Source: Paenibacillus silagei (GTDB lineage: Bacteria > Bacillota > Bacilli > Paenibacillales > Paenibacillaceae). Taken from it: 64,000 bases of DNA. Within the stretch, counting starts at the first letter, position 1. Each line of letters starts with the position of its first letter. The position numbers and the translations under genes are program-made. Under the pieces are notes generated by a model, which was not told the origin of the DNA, did not search any database, and was given only the letters and a program-made list of their open reading frames with translations. Positions 62,222 through 64,000 of the stretch are shown piece after piece. Location of the stretch: positions 62,001 to 126,000 of the forward strand of contig NZ_JAGGLV010000015.1 of assembly GCF_017874735.1 (NCBI RefSeq), given 5' to 3'.

Positions 62222-63004
62222 TTGTCAACAAAGCACGGACGTTTATTAAAACGCAATTATTTCTTCGCCGGACTCATCCTGCTCATCGGCTTCGGCGGAC
62301 TGCTCGGCTATGATCTCTACTTCAAGCCTTATGTACTGTCACAGACCGTCGTCAAAATCAAGGTGGACGGCGGGGGCTTCCTGCCGAAGAATCATGAGCT
62401 GACAGCGGAGAATCTCTATCTGGATTCCGTACAGACCAAAGACATCCCGGCAGGGGTCGTCCGTAGTCTGGAGCAGGTGGAACAGAGGATTACGAATGTT
62501 AATCTGACGGATGGCAGCATTCTGACCGAGTCGCTGGTGGATGTAAGCGAACTGGAGCCGCAGCAGGATGAAGGTATTTTCCCGATTCCCAAAGACGCCA
62601 TCTATGCCATCAACGGTTCTCTCCGCAGCAGGGATAAGGTAGATATCTATCTGGTCGAAGGAGACTCACCCGCAAAAGAACGGAGAGGATACAGTCCGGC
62701 TGCTGCTGCATCTGTAACTACTCCCGGAGGGGAAAAGGCCACAGACGCTTCCTCCCTGTTGGAAGGAGAGGTTCCGCCCGAGGTACCTGCACGCAAAGTA
62801 TTCTTAAGCGGAGTGACCGTAAACTACGTGCGTACGGAAGATAACAACGATGTACTCGACTCGGAGAAAGGCAACAACAATAACCGCTTTACTTCCACCG
62901 GGAAGGTGGCAGCCCCGGAATTGAAGCTGAAGAAGAGTGACGGTGAGCTCCTGGGAGCTTATCTCGAGCAGGGCAAGAAGCTATGGATTGTCCGGGTAGA
63001 GTAG
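62222..63004 (+). CDS. CpaB/RcpC-like SAF-domain protein
   Basis: A 260-residue protein. TTG 62222 is chosen, eight bases after AAAGGGGG. A membrane anchor at about 12-32 (FFAGLILLIGFGGLLGYDLY) is followed by an SAF-like domain (LPKNHELTAENLYLDSV, DGSILTESLVDVSELEP). A strand-rich second half (GSLRSRDKVDIYLVEGD, ARKVFLSGVTVNYVRTE) matches CpaB/RcpC proteins of tad loci, which form part of the envelope conduit. The first Tad locus lacks this gene. It begins a new operon with the TadZ-like gene downstream. Confidence 0.8.
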   Translation: MSTKHGRLLKRNYFFAGLILLIGFGGLLGYDLYFKPYVLSQTVVKIKVDGGGFLPKNHELTAENLYLDSVQTKDIPAGVVRSLEQVEQRITNVNLTDGSILTESLVDVSELEPQQDEGIFPIPKDAIYAINGSLRSRDKVDIYLVEGDSPAKERRGYSPAAAASVTTPGGEKATDASSLLEGEVPPEVPARKVFLSGVTVNYVRTEDNNDVLDSEKGNNNNRFTSTGKVAAPELKLKKSDGELLGAYLEQGKKLWIVRVE

Positions 63005-63034
63005 GCGTGGACAGAAGGGAAGGGGGAATGAGAC

Positions 63035-64000
63035 TTGAGAATATTCAGTCTGGGCATAGATCAGCTGACGATCAATGAGATTAAGCTGGCAGGCTTCACC
63101 GTTATTGCCCAAAGTGTGCTGCCGGAGCCAGAACATGCCGGAGGGCATCTGTTAATGGTAACGAGCGAGCAGGTGCCGGTAGCGGAATTAAGAGAGCTGA
63201 GAGGGAGGTATCCGGACTCTTCGATTTTGTACATCTATCTGCAAAAAGGGGTGCGGGGTTACCAGGCTATACATATGCAGTGTGAGAGTCTGGGTATATT
63301 TTTCGTGCCCCCGCGTTCAACCTCAGCAGCTATCATCGATAAACTGCGCTATATGCTCGAAGATGAGCATAAGGAGAGCGGTAATGTGGTAGGCTTTTTC
63401 GGCTCGGGGCCAGGTATTGGCTGCACGAGTATTGCCAAGCTGTTCGCCAGGAGGATTGCCGCTTCAGGGCTGCGGGTGATTATGCTGGGTCTCGACCTGT
63501 ACGATCCGGGCTATGACCGGAAGACGGCGGTTAGTCTGGACAGGCTGCGGCCGCGGATTACCGGTAAAATGCTGCATGATGAGGATTTCAGCGCGCTGGT
63601 GAAGCAGGAAGGCTATGCCTATCTGCCCGGGAACTTCGATTATCTAAGCGCCCAGGATTATCAGGAGGAGGAGATCGAATATCTGCTGGCGAGAGCAAGT
63701 GAAAGTGCCGATGTGGTGATTGCGGATTTCGGGTCGATTCCTGAGAGCGCCGCGTGGTATGTGGGGATGCAGAAGTCGGTGCTGCGCATGATCGTTACAC
63801 ACCCGCGGCATGAACACAGGCTGCAGCCCCTGATGGAGCTGGCCGGACATATGGACCTGCATCCGCAGGACTTCCAGTGGATAATTAACCGCAGCAATGT
63901 GGAGGAGCTAACATCACCGAAGAGCCTGGCTCTGCGTTTTGGCAGCGAGCTTCTGCTGGAGCTTCCGTATTATCCATCTTTTCCAGAGAGCCTGCCGCTG
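63035..64000 (+). CDS. TadZ/CpaE-like ATPase (partial, runs off the window)
   Basis: The frame opens at TTG 63035, eight bases after AAGGGGG, and stays open to the last base (322 codons), so the 3' end is missing. The centre is a MinD-type domain, but the P-loop reads FFGSGPGIGCTSIAK, lacking the usual GKT lysine. VVIADFGSIPES is the Walker B-like strand. It resembles CpaE/TadZ with an altered nucleotide site and may be a pseudo-ATPase scaffold. With the CpaB-like gene it begins a second Tad-type gene set. Confidence 0.75.
   Translation, partial: MRIFSLGIDQLTINEIKLAGFTVIAQSVLPEPEHAGGHLLMVTSEQVPVAELRELRGRYPDSSILYIYLQKGVRGYQAIHMQCESLGIFFVPPRSTSAAIIDKLRYMLEDEHKESGNVVGFFGSGPGIGCTSIAKLFARRIAASGLRVIMLGLDLYDPGYDRKTAVSLDRLRPRITGKMLHDEDFSALVKQEGYAYLPGNFDYLSAQDYQEEEIEYLLARASESADVVIADFGSIPESAAWYVGMQKSVLRMIVTHPRHEHRLQPLMELAGHMDLHPQDFQWIINRSNVEELTSPKSLALRFGSELLLELPYYPSFPESLPL

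Overview
The window looks like the chromosome of a Paenibacillus-type firmicute. Core genes are close to 50% GC by eye and carry strong AGGAGG ribosome binding sites, and the gene set fits: YesM/YesN-type two-component genes next to a sugar ABC transporter, Tad pilus genes with DUF5702 and DUF6382/FHA proteins, a DUF2621 protein and Ohr/BsaA peroxidases. No rRNA or housekeeping marker is present to fix the species.

The left 35 kb reads as a composite accessory island. (i) Bases 1-11400, AT-rich: the C-terminal part of a helicase, a pPIWI_RE protein (prokaryotic PIWI-related family), a decayed gene broken by a 17-bp tandem duplication, a PD-(D/E)XK nuclease, an unknown protein, a McrB-like AAA+ NTPase with a DUF2357/PD-(D/E)XK partner, two small proteins (one frameshifted), a family-4-like uracil-DNA glycosylase and a cupin remnant. 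(ii) Bases 11860-24633, GC closer to the host: two convergent operons. The plus-strand operon encodes a TerB-like protein, a dynamin-like GTPase, a HerA/VirB4-type ATPase, an LHH-family HNH/Endo VII nuclease toxin and a SUKH immunity protein. The minus-strand operon encodes a WYL regulator, two dynamin-like GTPases and a second TerB-like protein fused to a beta-helix. The two TerB-like proteins are recognisably homologous, which ties the operons together; this is the best candidate for an undescribed system. (iii) Bases 25100-34950, strongly AT-rich: a dead IS630 element, three adjacent tyrosine recombinases with an unknown partner, small proteins, an IS3 remnant and a phage-type integrase. 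The integrase sits beside a 55-bp copy of the 3' end of a tRNA-Leu gene with a terminator behind it, taken here as the right attachment site of an island that extends left beyond the window.

From about 35 kb the content looks ancestral: a four-fold degenerate 52-bp repeat, a YdjC-type deacetylase, a GNAT acetyltransferase, a response regulator and sensor kinase driving a CUT1 sugar transporter without its own ATPase, a divergent pair of small HTH proteins, tRNA-Leu(GAG), glutathione peroxidase and Ohr, and small proteins.

Bases 47540-58273 hold a Tad/Flp pilus locus (TadZ-like ATPase, CpaF, TadB, TadC, Flp pilin, two TadE/G-type pseudopilins, DUF5702, prepilin peptidase, DUF6382-FHA). It has no CpaB/RcpC gene. 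A CpaB-like SAF protein and a second TadZ-like ATPase start another operon at 62222 that runs off the right edge. Between them lie a TIGR01777 epimerase, a DUF2621 protein, DNase IV and PurU.
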